A stretch of DNA of 64,000 nucleotides, from contig CAWFOR010000012.1 of the NCBI GenBank assembly GCA_963817485.1, positions 1-64,000 on the forward strand, given 5' to 3'. Origin of the DNA: Hyphomicrobium_A sp963817485 (GTDB lineage: Bacteria > Pseudomonadota > Alphaproteobacteria > Rhizobiales > Hyphomicrobiaceae). The position numbers and the translations under genes were made by a program. This document shows, in pieces, positions 45,421-55,544 of the stretch (the first letter of the stretch is position 1; every line of letters begins with the position of its first letter). A model generated the notes under the pieces. The model had not been told where the DNA came from and made no database searches. It saw only the letters and a list, made by a program, of their open reading frames with translations.

Positions 45421-45440
45421 CACTCAACGGGCGTTGAGTG
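45421..45440. repeat. inverted repeat upstream of the serine recombinase
   Basis: CACTCAACG (45421-45429) and CGTTGAGTG (45432-45440) form a perfect 9-bp palindrome with a 2-base centre, 10 bases upstream of the recombinase ATG. Probably an operator or resolution subsite. Confidence 0.6.
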
Positions 45441-45650
45441 AAATATAACATGCATTCAGGCGTTAACGACTCAAGGAATCCGCCCTTAGTTACCGGCGAA
45501 TTGCTTTTATTATCAGCGGGGCGAAGATGCAGGTATTGGAGAATCGCCTTAAGGGGGTTAGCAAATGACGATTTGTCCTGGGTGAATGCCGTGTCAGCAG
45601 TCCGCGTGGTCCACCATAGCTATTGAACAAACACCGAACGACACCATATT

Positions 45651-46067
45651 ATGGTTAAAGGGATTCTCTTTTGCAGAGGAGGAATTGGCGTGGACTATAT
45701 GTGCTGGAGAGTTTTCTTACCTTACTGCGCTCAAAAACTCAAAAACGGCAGCTATATCTTGCTTGGACGCGATCATAAGCCGGTTGGCTGCTTGGAAACC
45801 AGGTGGTCCAAATGGGAGGAGCACCCCATTGTTTACGAAGTTGAGGGATTGACTCCAAAGATGGCCGCGCAACTGTCCTGGAACCGCAATTCAAATGTCG
45901 AGCGTATATACTTCTACAATGCAGCTGCCGACCTTGGCGCGGCAAAAAGTATTCTGAAGCGCACGACAAGCGAGTTGCGAAGTTTTTGGCGCTTGCCCGG
46001 CGCTGTGGTGTGCCCGAGCGGGGTGCGACGGGCTTCGGCGTCGTGGACTGCTTGTGTGCACGGCTGA
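45651..46067 (+). CDS. unidentified protein, possibly frameshifted
   Basis: The frame of 138 residues starts MVKGILFCRGGIG and contains a plausible globular stretch (RVFLPYCAQKLKNGSYILLG, then KMAAQLSWNRNSNVERIYFY). From about 45942, an A5 run, a second frame (YSEAHDKRVAKFLALARRCG, then GFGVVDCLCARLMRL) reads more protein-like than the original, so a one-base shift is likely. Base composition is less GC-rich than the neighbours, consistent with recent transfer together with the recombinase. I do not recognise the family. Confidence 0.4.
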   Translation: MVKGILFCRGGIGVDYMCWRVFLPYCAQKLKNGSYILLGRDHKPVGCLETRWSKWEEHPIVYEVEGLTPKMAAQLSWNRNSNVERIYFYNAAADLGAAKSILKRTTSELRSFWRLPGAVVCPSGVRRASASWTACVHG

Positions 46068-46933
46068 TGCGCCTGAATTCGCTGCTCAGCGCTGGCCTCG
46101 CATGGTTGGCGAGCTCCTGTCATGGACTCGCGGAGCAAAAATGGATTTTGAAATTGATCGTGCTGCACTGACGATAGCGCGCTTCTGGACCTCGGCATCG
46201 ATCCTGATACAGTGCCTGACCTGTCACCGGTTCAGACCTCCGGCTCAAGCCACCACCCTTCCAGCCTCTCTCAGATTCGGAGTGGGCGTGCATAGAGCGT
46301 CACATTCGTCGACGCTGTTCGTCTCATGCGACCACGAGAGGCGGCCCGCTCCTTCATCGAGCAACCTCCTCGTCTGTGAGCATTCCAAGCTGAGCACCCG
46401 CTATCTCCCTGACGAGCAGGAAGCTACCCGCCAGCGAGCACTGCGGTGGAGTTTGGACGGCAGACTCGAAAAACTTGCGGCTGACCTGCGGGGCGCCGGA
46501 GAGTTGGATGAAGAGCGATTGGGTGCGTTCGAAGCCCTCGCTCAAAAGGCTAAGCAGATGCGCGAGCGCATCCTCGGCGCACGGGCAGTACGGTTGGACA
46601 AACGAACCATAGCCTGAGGCCGGAGCGCGGTTTTCGCGGGCCACCAGCCACACACGCATTGGTCCGCTAAGTGGGGTGAAAGCGGACGTGCCGCGGGCAT
46701 GCACAGCTCGTCAGCCTTTGACCCTAAGCCGTCAAACGGGCGCTCCTTAAGGTGTCCGCTAAAGCGCAAACGTACATGTGCAGATATTCAGATTGCTGTG
46801 CGTCCACGGAATATTCGATTAGCCCTCCACCGCCCGGTCACCCACTATCGGGATGATTCGCCGTCGCGTCGTCTTCAGCCGTGAGGCGTCACGATCGTCG
46901 GAATCACCTCGGGGGGTCGATGGGGGGCTGTTG
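46068..46933. other. no gene supported; possible remnants
   Basis: A plus frame runs to 46617 but changes character within itself; only the last about 70 residues (LPDEQEATRQRALRWSLDGR and on) look protein-like. No start, family or regulatory site could be assigned. 46618-46933 holds the upstream region of the autotransporter gene. Confidence 0.3.
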
Positions 46934-49606
46934 ATGTTTGCGCGCCTAATCGCATGCATTGCAATTGCAGTCGGCGCCGTTGCCACTGTCTGCGGTCCCG
47001 CTCATGCACAGGACGCGACGTGGCTAGCCAGTCCGGGCTCGGCAAACTTCGACACCGGCACTAATTGGTCCACGGGGTCGGTTCCGATCGGCACCGCCTT
47101 TTTCGATACGTCAAACACAACCAACCTGTCGTTCTCGGGGAACACGACGATTGGCGGTTGGACTTTCAATGCCGGAGCCTCGGCCTTTGCATTCACGAAC
47201 GCGCAACAGCTCGTCTTCAATGGCGCGGGGATCGTTATCAATGGCGGGAGCGCCACGATCACCACCAGCAACTTACTGACCTTCGCCGGCTCAAGCACGG
47301 CCGGGAGCGCCAACATCATCAACTCAGGCACGATCGACTTCAGAAATTCGAGCACTGCCGGCAGCGCCACGATCTTCACCAGCAACCTAACGAACTTTTT
47401 CGATTCAAGCTCGGCCGGCAACGCCACGATCACCAACAGCGGTGGCCTCAATTTCGAGGGGGGGAGCACGGCTGGCTCAGCCAACATCACCAACAACAAT
47501 TTCATCAATTTCGAGGGAGCCAGCACAGCTGGCAGCGCCACGATCACCAACAGCGACTCGCTCGCATTCAACGGCACGAGCACGGCCGGCAATGCCACCA
47601 TCATCAACAATACTGGTGGCTTGATCGGCTTCACCAACTCGAGCACGGCCGGCAATGCGACCATCACCACCAACACTGGTGCTGACCTGTTCTTCACCGA
47701 CACCAGTACCGGAGGCCAAGCGCGCATCATCGTGAATGCCGGCGGCACATTCGATATGTCGGGCCTCACCGCCTCTGGCATGACGGCGGGCTCGATCGAG
47801 GGAGCGGGAACCTTTAATCTCGGCTCGAAATTGCTCACGGTCGGCAGTAACAACCTCAGCACCGAGGTCAGCGGCTCAGTCGAAGGGACGGGCAGCCTCA
47901 CCAAGGTCGGCACCGGAATCCTGACCCTGTCTGGAGCCAACCTCTACATCGGCGCCACCACGGTCGACGCCGGAACGCTGCTGGTCAATGGCTCGATCGC
48001 GAATTCGAGCGCTCTCGCGGTCAATGCCGGGGGCACGGTCGGCGGAATCGGGGTGCTGCCGTCGACCACGATCAACGGCGGCACGCTCTCTCCCGGAAGC
48101 GGGATCGGCACGATCACCGTGCAAGGCAACCTCGCATTCGTTGCACCTGGGCTCTATCTCGTCGACCTATCGCCGACGGCAGCCGACCGCACCAACGTCT
48201 CCGGCCCGGCGACGCTCGCCGGCTCGGTGCAAGTGGTCGCCGCCTCCGGCACCTACACGCCGGGCACCACCTACACGATCCTCAATTCGGTTGGCGGCGT
48301 CAGCGGCACGTTTGCCGGAGCCACTTCGAACTTCACCTTCCTCGCTCCTGCGCTCAGTTACGACGCCAACAACGTGTACCTGACGATTCTGCGCAACGGC
48401 GTAAGCTTTGCCAGCGTCGGGCAGACCCAAAATGAAATTGCCACCGGCGGGGCGGTCGATAGGCTCGGCCCTGGCAATCCGATCTTCGATGCCGTGATTT
48501 CGGGCGACGCTGCGCAGGCCCGGGCGGCGTTCAATCTTCTCTCAGGTGAGATCCACGCCAGCGCCGCCGGGGTCATTCTGTATGACTCGCGTTACGTGCG
48601 CGACGCCATCATCGGACGCTTACGCCAGTCCTATGGGAGCAATGGCGGACCTCTGACGGCTCTCGCCGCCAACGGTCCAGTGGTCGCCTACGCACACGGC
48701 GACACCAACCGTTACGCCCTGGGCTACGGAGACCCCGAGCATTCCGCCGGCAGGACGGATGCCGCGCCAGTGCATGATGGGCTCGCGGCCTGGGGGCAAG
48801 CGCTCGGCGCCTGGGGAAATTTCGACAGCAACGGCAACGCCGCCACGCTCGATCGCTCGCTCGGCGGCATCATCACGGGCCTCGACGCGACCTTTGACGG
48901 CCTGTGGCGGCTCGGGGTCGCCGGAGGCTACACACAGGCATCGCTCGACGTCGACACGCGTAATTCGTCGGGCTCTGCCGACAACTATCATTTGGCTTTA
49001 TACGGTGGCGGACAGTTCGGCGCCCTCGGCGTTCGAACGGGCGCGGCCTATAGCTGGAATGACATCGAGACGACCCGTAACGTCTCCTTCCCCGGCTTCT
49101 CCGATCTAACGAGAGCCCGATACGACGCCGACACGGCGCAGCTTTTCGGCGACCTCGGCTATGCCATGGTGCTTAATGCGGTCGCGTACGAGCCATATGT
49201 CGGCCTGGCGTATGTCAACGTCCAAAGCGGCGGATTCACCGAGACTGGTGGCGCCGCCGCGCTCACCGCCGCTGGTCAGTCGTACGACGCAACTTTCACC
49301 ACGCTGGGAGTGCGGGCGGCGACCGTGCTCGCGCTGTTGGACTGTATCGAGACGACTGCGCACGGCACACTCGCGTGGCGACACGCCTTTGGTGACGTGA
49401 CACCACAGATGGCGCTCGCGTTCGCGAGCAACGGCGTGCCGTTCACGATTGGGGGCGTGCCGATCGCCGAGGATAGCCTAGTCGTCGATGCGGGGCTGGA
49501 CGCCAACATCGCCGCCAATACCAGGCTCGGCGTCACCTATTCGGGGCAGCTCGCCAGCGGCGCTCAGGATCACGCTGTTCTAGGCAATTTTATCATGGGC
49601 TTCTGA
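46934..49606 (+). CDS. autotransporter (type Va) outer-membrane protein
   Basis: Surface protein of about 890 residues. ATG 46934 after a GGGGGG opens a signal peptide ending AHAQD; an upstream ATG at 46853 would add 27 residues. The passenger (about 25-600) has eight 19-21-residue repeats starting (S)TAG(N/S)A, then a typical autotransporter beta-strand repeat (GSLTKVGTGILTLSG, then TTVDAGTLLVNGS), consistent with a beta-helix. The C-terminal about 280 residues are the 12-strand barrel, ending in phenylalanine (NFIMGF), the usual outer-membrane insertion signal. A role in adhesion is likely but not proven. Confidence 0.9.
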   Translation: MFARLIACIAIAVGAVATVCGPAHAQDATWLASPGSANFDTGTNWSTGSVPIGTAFFDTSNTTNLSFSGNTTIGGWTFNAGASAFAFTNAQQLVFNGAGIVINGGSATITTSNLLTFAGSSTAGSANIINSGTIDFRNSSTAGSATIFTSNLTNFFDSSSAGNATITNSGGLNFEGGSTAGSANITNNNFINFEGASTAGSATITNSDSLAFNGTSTAGNATIINNTGGLIGFTNSSTAGNATITTNTGADLFFTDTSTGGQARIIVNAGGTFDMSGLTASGMTAGSIEGAGTFNLGSKLLTVGSNNLSTEVSGSVEGTGSLTKVGTGILTLSGANLYIGATTVDAGTLLVNGSIANSSALAVNAGGTVGGIGVLPSTTINGGTLSPGSGIGTITVQGNLAFVAPGLYLVDLSPTAADRTNVSGPATLAGSVQVVAASGTYTPGTTYTILNSVGGVSGTFAGATSNFTFLAPALSYDANNVYLTILRNGVSFASVGQTQNEIATGGAVDRLGPGNPIFDAVISGDAAQARAAFNLLSGEIHASAAGVILYDSRYVRDAIIGRLRQSYGSNGGPLTALAANGPVVAYAHGDTNRYALGYGDPEHSAGRTDAAPVHDGLAAWGQALGAWGNFDSNGNAATLDRSLGGIITGLDATFDGLWRLGVAGGYTQASLDVDTRNSSGSADNYHLALYGGGQFGALGVRTGAAYSWNDIETTRNVSFPGFSDLTRARYDADTAQLFGDLGYAMVLNAVAYEPYVGLAYVNVQSGGFTETGGAAALTAAGQSYDATFTTLGVRAATVLALLDCIETTAHGTLAWRHAFGDVTPQMALAFASNGVPFTIGGVPIAEDSLVVDAGLDANIAANTRLGVTYSGQLASGAQDHAVLGNFIMGF
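47294..47740 (+). repeat. eight 57-63-bp coding repeats in the autotransporter passenger
   Basis: Units open with (A/T)GCACGGCCGG-like DNA encoding STAGSA/STAGNA and end in aromatic residues. Units 1-5 are 19 residues, units 6-7 are 21 residues, and unit 8 is degenerate. They probably make successive rungs of the beta-helix. Confidence 0.7.
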
Positions 49607-50026
49607 GGTGATTGTTCGGGTCCGCCCAGCCTCCTGAGCGTGCCAAATTTCCACTTGAGCGCATCCTCTGATCGTCTCCAAGATGGCTCATCCCGCTCAG
49701 ATTGCGAGTTCCGCTGTTGGCCCTTCTCGGTCGTTAGCTATCGACGCTCCCAATTTTCGCTCAACCGTCAAATAGTGGACGCGGCGGGCAAGGTCTTTTT
49801 GATCGCCCAATCTACTCGGCTCCGCGCCTCCCCCCGTCCATCACTTGAAGCCTGCGAGGCGCCAGTCCGTTTCCTTCCGGCACTTCAGGAAGCTTACTGA
49901 GTAGCGGCCAACTGTTTCTGGATGCGTCTCGCGTCTCTTTTCTTCATCGCGCCAGCGAGCATACCTAGACCTATGCCTTCACCGACTTGGCCTTCTCGTC
50001 TAAATCAGCGAAGAGTTTTTCGCTTC
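49607..50026. other. intergenic region between convergent genes
   Basis: About 420 bases without a recognisable gene. No clear terminator was seen. Confidence 0.35.
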
Positions 50027-51343
50027 TCAGAACTTCGTTTGCAATCGCAACGCTGCGTAAGTCGCCTGCGACTTGGCCGCATCCCACGGATCAATGACTT
50101 GCAGGTCGGCAGAAAGGCGCAGCCACGGCGTGATCGCGAAGTTATAGAAAGCCTCTAGACCAGACTCATCGCGTCTGTAGAAGCCAAGCGCAGCCAGCCC
50201 ATCAAGCAAAGGTTCGCTGAAGCCATATTGGAAGAAGCCGAAGCCCCAGCGGTCATTCTCGCGGCCATCCATGAGATTGTTACCCGCAAGCCCTGCTAGC
50301 GCGCTCCATTTGACAGGATTGGGGTTGCCATCGCTCAGGGTCACCAGAGTGAACAGGCCCCAGCCCACCGCCGGATTCGCATCGCTCTGGACGAGGTTCT
50401 GCTGAACCGCGTAGGAGGTGAACCAATAGCCTTGCTTGAGGCTCACCGGGCTGGGAAGTGGCGGCGGCCGCAGGTCAGCAATGGTGTCGAGATTGATGCC
50501 GTACGCGTCACTATAGGCACCGCGCAATGTTTGGAAGCCCCGAAGGCCGAACAACTCGGTGGGAACGGTCAATGCCGTACCCCATGCCCTGCCCTTCGCG
50601 AAGGGATGTTCTATGACTGCCGGGTCTATTGCGCTGCGCGGATCGATGATCGCGAGCGTGAGGATGAATGGCTCTGTTTTGAAAGTCACGGCTCCACCAA
50701 GAGTGTACGGAGCCGAGATGACCACCCTGTCACCGGGGGCTCCTCTGGCCGCTGTGTAGCCCACGCCGGTCGACGGCAGCGCAAACGCTCTGTTCATGAA
50801 GGTGTCAATGCCGCCACCGCCGAGGAGGGGTGTTTGCGATGCCAGCGTCATCATGTTGAACTTGCCAACGCTGACGGAAACGTGCTCGCCAATATCCTGC
50901 GTGATGCTGAGGGAAAGGGCTGACGGGTAACGGTCTCCTGACAAATAGGCCAGCGCGGTGTTGACCGGGATAAGCGCAAAATCCTTTCGGTTTATGTTTT
51001 CGCCGAGATAATGCTCGTATTGCATGTTTACATGGAAACCAGGCCAAAGGCCGAGCTTCTCTGGATCGATCTTCAAAAAAGCGTCCACCTTGCCGCCATA
51101 GAACCATGCCTTGGTAGCATCGCCCTCGGTTTGCCCCTGATAGAATTGAGTGACCCAAATATCGGTGCTGATGCCGAGCGACCGAAGCTGTTCCTTCGGA
51201 CTCCCGGAATAATCAAGGAGCGCGGGCCGCGTCGCTAAATCCTGCAAGTTTTGAGTATCATCCATTTCGCCGCCAAGGGCGAATCCATCTGGCGCAAACA
51301 GGAGATGGGCTAATAGGATTGCGCTCGTTATGCGTCCGCGCAT
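50027..51343 (-). CDS. OprB-family carbohydrate-selective porin
   Basis: Outer-membrane porin of about 438 residues (start ATG 51343, MRGRITSAIL; a GTG or ATG start upstream lacks a signal-like N-terminus). Signal peptide ends near GFALGGE. Family features: YSGSPKEQLRSLGI, VTQFYQGQTEGD, GGKVDAFLKIDPEKLGLWPG, KWSALAGLAGNNLMDGREND and the last strand ALRLQTKF with a terminal phenylalanine. It would form a 16-strand channel for sugars or small solutes. It is not next to sugar-use genes. Confidence 0.88.
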   Translation of the reverse strand: MRGRITSAILLAHLLFAPDGFALGGEMDDTQNLQDLATRPALLDYSGSPKEQLRSLGISTDIWVTQFYQGQTEGDATKAWFYGGKVDAFLKIDPEKLGLWPGFHVNMQYEHYLGENINRKDFALIPVNTALAYLSGDRYPSALSLSITQDIGEHVSVSVGKFNMMTLASQTPLLGGGGIDTFMNRAFALPSTGVGYTAARGAPGDRVVISAPYTLGGAVTFKTEPFILTLAIIDPRSAIDPAVIEHPFAKGRAWGTALTVPTELFGLRGFQTLRGAYSDAYGINLDTIADLRPPPLPSPVSLKQGYWFTSYAVQQNLVQSDANPAVGWGLFTLVTLSDGNPNPVKWSALAGLAGNNLMDGRENDRWGFGFFQYGFSEPLLDGLAALGFYRRDESGLEAFYNFAITPWLRLSADLQVIDPWDAAKSQATYAALRLQTKF

Positions 51344-51385
51344 CAATATCCCCCGGTAGAGACAGCTTCCTCCCACGCGATACAA

Positions 51386-51928
51386 TCATTGCGTGCGCGG
51401 TGAAGAGAGGCAAAAGCAACCGCAGCGTGCCGCATCCAAATTCACGCTAAGAGTTACCGATTAAGCACAGCCTTGACTGGATGTTTTGTTTGCGTGTGCG
51501 AAAGTTGGGCCGCGAGGGAGATGCTGTCCTGATATTTTGCGTGCCCCAGGACTTCGCGGTCATAGTCGGCTTCTCGAACGTTTTGTAAGCATCGCTTCCT
51601 TTGGCGTCCGTATGACCCACGATTTGAATATGGGCATTGCACTTTATGTCAGGTGCCCTCACGGCAGGTAAGGGGCATTTTCGCCGGAATGGAAGCGATA
51701 GGCTGGCAACCGGAACTTTCAGCCTCAATAGCCGCAGCCGTATGAATTGCGACGAAGCGCCGGGCGCTGGGTAGTGGGGGCGATCACTTGAAGAAGCCCG
51801 TCCGCGAGGACGCAGCAAATCGTTAAGATCGGCGTTTGAGAGATTGGGGCGTTAGCAACATCAAAGTCTGAGCGTCGGGCGACCGCTATCATCGCCGCTC
51901 ACTTCGGCGATTGCTGTGAGAGTTGGAG
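51386..51928. other. intergenic with decayed sequence
   Basis: Contains the OmpA-like remnant at 51570-51640; the rest shows no gene. Confidence 0.4.
51570..51640 (-). pseudogene. OmpA-like peptidoglycan-binding domain remnant
   Basis: The minus strand reads AHIQIVGHTDAKGSDAY then KTFEK, the core loop of the OmpA-like domain (GHTDxxG). Nothing else of the domain is recognisable, so this is a small fragment. Confidence 0.6.
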
Positions 51929-52267
51929 TTAGTTCATCAGGATCGTCACTCGCGGAAGGCAGCCTGGCCGCTGCTCAATGGAGATCAGCCCTGCCTTCTG
52001 AAGCGCTCGCAGCGCTCTCGATTTGGCATTCCGGTCCACACCCAACACTCCCACTTCGGCATTCGAGAGCTTTACGGTCGATGATTTAAAGGCTCCAGAA
52101 AGACGCCAAAGGGCAATAGCGACCGCCAGCGTCTTACCGGGCAGCCTGGCTGCGGCGGCAAGCCAAGTCATAGGTACAGGACCTTTCAAGAACCTGTCGG
52201 CGCGCTGAGAAGCGACAAAAGCCCTGGCTTTCGCATCCCAGCAATAAGCCTTTTCTGGTATCGTCAC
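51929..52267 (-). CDS. winged-helix DNA-binding protein of the integrative element
   Basis: Protein of 112 residues. The middle part (PVPMTWLAAAARLPGKTLAV, KLSNAEVGVLGVDRNAKSR, ALRALQKAGLISIEQRPG) has a winged-helix pattern as in plasmid and phage replication or partition regulators, with the recognition helix near NAKSRALRALQ. It begins 12 bases after the DNA polymerase gene stop and is the last gene of that leftward group. Confidence 0.6.
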   Translation of the reverse strand: MTIPEKAYCWDAKARAFVASQRADRFLKGPVPMTWLAAAARLPGKTLAVAIALWRLSGAFKSSTVKLSNAEVGVLGVDRNAKSRALRALQKAGLISIEQRPGCLPRVTILMN

Positions 52268-52279
52268 GAGGTATCCTTA

Positions 52280-54076
52280 TTAAGAGAGAAGAATAGATGG
52301 GCATGCACTAGGGACGTGCACCTGTCTCGAAAAGGGTGTGTCACTGGTGAGAAGGTCCTGGGCTTCAGCCTCATCCACCAGCGCCATAACTTTAGCCCAC
52401 ATCACGTCTCCCCGCGCGTCTGAGTACCGGTCGGGGAAGCGGACTATCTCAACGTCGGTGCGCAGTTCGAAGCCTCCGAGCACGATTTGCGAGGCTTCGG
52501 CCATAATCCGCCGCATCCTGGCGACCTGCTGGTCCAGCACATCGAGCGGGGCAATGATGAGAAGAGCATCATGAACGGGCGCACAGACTTCAATTCCTTC
52601 TCCGGTTGCCATGATGCAAGCCAGCCTAAGGATTTCGGCGCCATTTGCCTGCATCGGGAAGTTTGCCACCGAGCGCGGATTGCTTTCCCGGTGCAGAGTC
52701 CATCCGAAGACCGTCCAGAGTTTGTTGTGCAGCATCGCGTAATCAACCGCCCCGTCTGACCACTTCCAGAACGTCTTGTAAGTCCTGCGATGGAGCCGCA
52801 GCAGCTCTCGCGCCTCGATCTGCGCACAACCAATACGGCGAGCCAGCGAGTGTTCACCCATCCCGTACTGGACGGCCAGCACGCACGCCTTGGCGCGATC
52901 ACGCTCGACCTTATGACTTTTTTTGTTTGCCTCAGGTGGCGCTATACCTGCCTGCTTCGCAAAAGCGAGGTACGGATCACCCGACTGGTAGGCGTCCAGC
53001 ATTCCAGCATCCCCGCTCAGCGCCGCACCGATGCCAAACTCCTGCTGGCCATAATCGATATACGCGAGCCCAAAGCCGGGAGGCGGCTTGATCAGGCTGC
53101 GATACCAAGCGGGCAGACCAAAAATGAAACCAGACGTGCTTGGTTGATTGCGGCCCGTCTTTGCCCCGAATGGCGACAATAGGGTGCGGTTGCACCCGTC
53201 GCTGCCGATGGGAAGATCAGTCAGTCGCGTTCCCGAAAGAAATGAGCGCAGGCCCCGAAGCGGTGCAATCTCGGGGTACTGGCGCTCCATATCGCGAAAA
53301 GTATCGTCGTCGAGCTTCAACCGACCCTTTTCATCATGGGGCCAAGGGATGCCCTTGCGTTCCAGGTATTGCGAGAACTGATCGTACTTGAAGGTCTGAC
53401 CATCGTAGATGCCGTAATCCTTGTCGATTTCTGCGATGAGCTTGTCCTGGATGCGGTCACGGTGTTTTTCAATGCGATTTAAGGTGGTCACATCTATTGG
53501 AATCCCGTTGCGCTCGATGTGTGCCACCGCGGCCATGTATTGGCCACGCAAGAGGGCTCGTGGACAATCAATGTGTGACGACATGGACCCGAGCAGGCTG
53601 GCACACGTTGTGACATCACTTTCGCAGTAGATGAGAATGGCGGCCCGTTCATTCGCAGACCAGGGGCCTCCGCTCAGGATGAGCCGTCGCATATCCTCCT
53701 TCTCGCCGGTGCCGATGCTAGGCAGACCGAAATACGTCATCGCACCGAGTAGACCGTTCCCGGCTATAGGAGCTAGGCCATTCGTCAACGTGCGGAACTC
53801 GGTGAATAGGTCGAGAATGTTGGTGGGGACGGCCCAGCCAAGCGCAAGAAAACAGCCAACTTCGGCGCTGGCGAAGTAGGCGATGAACAGAACCTGTTTA
53901 TCAGTACGAAAGGGTGGTCGTTCGCCGAACTCGTCTTGCCACAAGCGGATGACGCGGTTCGTCTTAAGTTCGCGAGCAACCATGCAAACGGGCACAGGCC
54001 GTTCTCCTGCCGAGGAGATGAACTCGAAATCAATCGCCCAAACCTCATCGTATGGGTCCAGAAGATCAGTCATCAC
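52280..54076 (-). CDS. family A DNA polymerase of the mobile element
   Basis: Protein of 598 residues. The N-terminal about 170 residues form a DEDD-type 3'-5' exonuclease (AIDFEF near residue 15, CESDVTTC near 153). There is no 5'-nuclease domain. The C-terminal polymerase domain has motif A LAYIDYGQQEFGI, motif B RDRAKACVLAVQYG and motif C APVHDALLI. Motif C has HDA in place of the Pol I HDE, keeping the metal-binding aspartate. It should make DNA for the element itself. Plasmid- and phage-like polymerases of this short form occur in Hyphomicrobiales (recalled, not searched). Confidence 0.85.
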   Translation of the reverse strand: MMTDLLDPYDEVWAIDFEFISSAGERPVPVCMVARELKTNRVIRLWQDEFGERPPFRTDKQVLFIAYFASAEVGCFLALGWAVPTNILDLFTEFRTLTNGLAPIAGNGLLGAMTYFGLPSIGTGEKEDMRRLILSGGPWSANERAAILIYCESDVTTCASLLGSMSSHIDCPRALLRGQYMAAVAHIERNGIPIDVTTLNRIEKHRDRIQDKLIAEIDKDYGIYDGQTFKYDQFSQYLERKGIPWPHDEKGRLKLDDDTFRDMERQYPEIAPLRGLRSFLSGTRLTDLPIGSDGCNRTLLSPFGAKTGRNQPSTSGFIFGLPAWYRSLIKPPPGFGLAYIDYGQQEFGIGAALSGDAGMLDAYQSGDPYLAFAKQAGIAPPEANKKSHKVERDRAKACVLAVQYGMGEHSLARRIGCAQIEARELLRLHRRTYKTFWKWSDGAVDYAMLHNKLWTVFGWTLHRESNPRSVANFPMQANGAEILRLACIMATGEGIEVCAPVHDALLIIAPLDVLDQQVARMRRIMAEASQIVLGGFELRTDVEIVRFPDRYSDARGDVMWAKVMALVDEAEAQDLLTSDTPFSRQVHVPSACPSILLS

Positions 54077-54131
54077 GGGTGGGACCTTTCGAATAGCAGC
54101 AGAAGAGCGGGGCGAACCCCGCTCTTCTGGA

Positions 54132-54687
54132 TCAGGCTAAGCCGCGCAGCTTCTGGATCACCAGATGCTGCGGGCTGTCGATCAACCTGCCCTTGAAGCC
54201 GAGCTTAAGAAGCTCGTTGAAGGGTATGTCGGGCCAGGTGGGCTCGTCGCGGAGGCCCTCCGCGACAAACTCATCGTATGCTCCGAGCTCCCTGTTCCAC
54301 TGTATGCGCAGCCACTGCGTAAATGCATGCTCGGCGGCGGCACGCTGCGAGTCCCCACGAGCTGTGCGACTTGCCGTCAGGCCCCGGCAAACGTACGGGC
54401 CAGAGGAAGACCGTCCCTTGGCGCGTGACTGCCGTAAACAGAGTGGCGGGGACCAGTAAGTCGCTTAGATCGCTGACCAGTTGGGGTGCGACGGCGTAGA
54501 AGCAGTCGTCCTCATCAAAATCAATGAGAGCGACATTGCGCTGGTATGCCTTATCCTCATGAACGCGGAAGAAGGTCTGCTTGGAGGGCTTACTTACGTT
54601 CACCGCCAATAAATGCTTCTTCACGCCCACATGTTCAGAAAAGTTCTGCGGCAGCTTGAGTGACTCAAAGTCGAAAGCGTCACTCAT
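54132..54687 (-). pseudogene. mobile-element protein of unknown function, frameshifted
   Basis: The frame opens MSDAFDFESLKLPQNFSEHV and reads to SHSSW, then turns to nonsense. A second frame continues with DSQRAAAEHAFTQWLRIQWN and ends QHLVIQKLRGLA just before the polymerase gene. One G too many in the GGGG at 54352-54355 (minus strand) explains it. The repaired protein is about 184 residues; it is acidic in the middle and not recognised. Confidence 0.7.
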
Positions 54688-54862
54688 GGCTTGCCTCCCC
54701 ATCAATGACGAAGACCAGCCTGCTCCCAAACTTGACATGCTTGGGCGCAGTACCATCCTTCACCATCTGCTGGAGCTTCCTGATGGAGATGCGCAGCTTG
54801 GCTGCCATCTCCTCAGACGTCAGGAATGTCTTTTTGGTAGTTATCTTCAAGGAAACCTCCAT
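54680..54862 (-). CDS. AlpA-like helix-turn-helix excisionase
   Basis: Small protein of 60 residues. TSEEMAAKLRISIRKLQQMV and GTAPKHVKFGSRLVF form the MerR/AlpA-like winged HTH of recombination directionality factors. The stop overlaps the start of the next gene. It likely controls integrase direction or expression. Confidence 0.75.
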   Translation of the reverse strand: MEVSLKITTKKTFLTSEEMAAKLRISIRKLQQMVKDGTAPKHVKFGSRLVFVIDGEASHE

Positions 54863-54966
54863 TCGGTCCCGAAGGTCGCCGCACCACGCGGCAACATGCC
54901 GAACAGATGGAAGCTTGAGGTATCAGGCGGCCATACGCGTTTTGGCATTCCGCCTAAGGAATTTGC

Positions 54967-55544
54967 TCAGCTTTTGGCGCGCCTATTGCGGAGCACTTCC
55001 CAAAATATCCGCCCATGGGACCCGGCAGGCAAGTTTTGCACGGCGTGAATGGCCCGCATCGTTTCGCCGAGGCGCGGTCCCGCACTGTCGATAAAACGCC
55101 GTACCTTTTCCCAAAGCTCGTTACGCCCCGAGTAAATTCGCATTAGACGCGAATGCGTCATGTGCGCGATGTCGGGGTTTTGAGCTTTCGCTGACATCAT
55201 CTCCGCAACTACCGCGTCAGTGGAGGGTCGGCTGCCCGTCTTCTCCTCATAATAATCCTTGAGGTCGTCAATGTCTCTATGAGAAATATATTATCGACGG
55301 TTCCCTTGCGTTTCGCCTGGAACCGAAAGCCATTAATGTGTCGGTGTAGCAAAGTCATGAGCAGTTTGCGTTCCCAAAGGGGATCAGCCTGCTTGATCTT
55401 GTACAGCTTGCACAAAGAGGCGAGGCGTCTCGGCACTTCGATCGTGAAATCGTCGGCCGGGCTCATCGCCGTTTTCAAGTTGCCAGTGTAAACGGGCCAC
55501 GGCCCCGGCTCATTGTGAGTGGAAGGCTTATCGCGTGTGCTCAT
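54967..55544 (-). pseudogene. mobile-element protein of unknown function, frameshifted
   Basis: The frame begins MSTRDKPSTHNEPGPWPVYT and reads to KRKGTVDNIFLI. A second frame gives the continuation IDDLKDYYEEKTGSRPSTDA, VVAEMMSAKAQNPDIAHMTH and on to the stop at 54967. A doubled GA in GAGAC at 55273-55277 (minus strand) would restore it. The repaired product is about 190 residues. It overlaps the integrase end by 17 bases, suggesting one operon. Not recognised. Confidence 0.65.
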
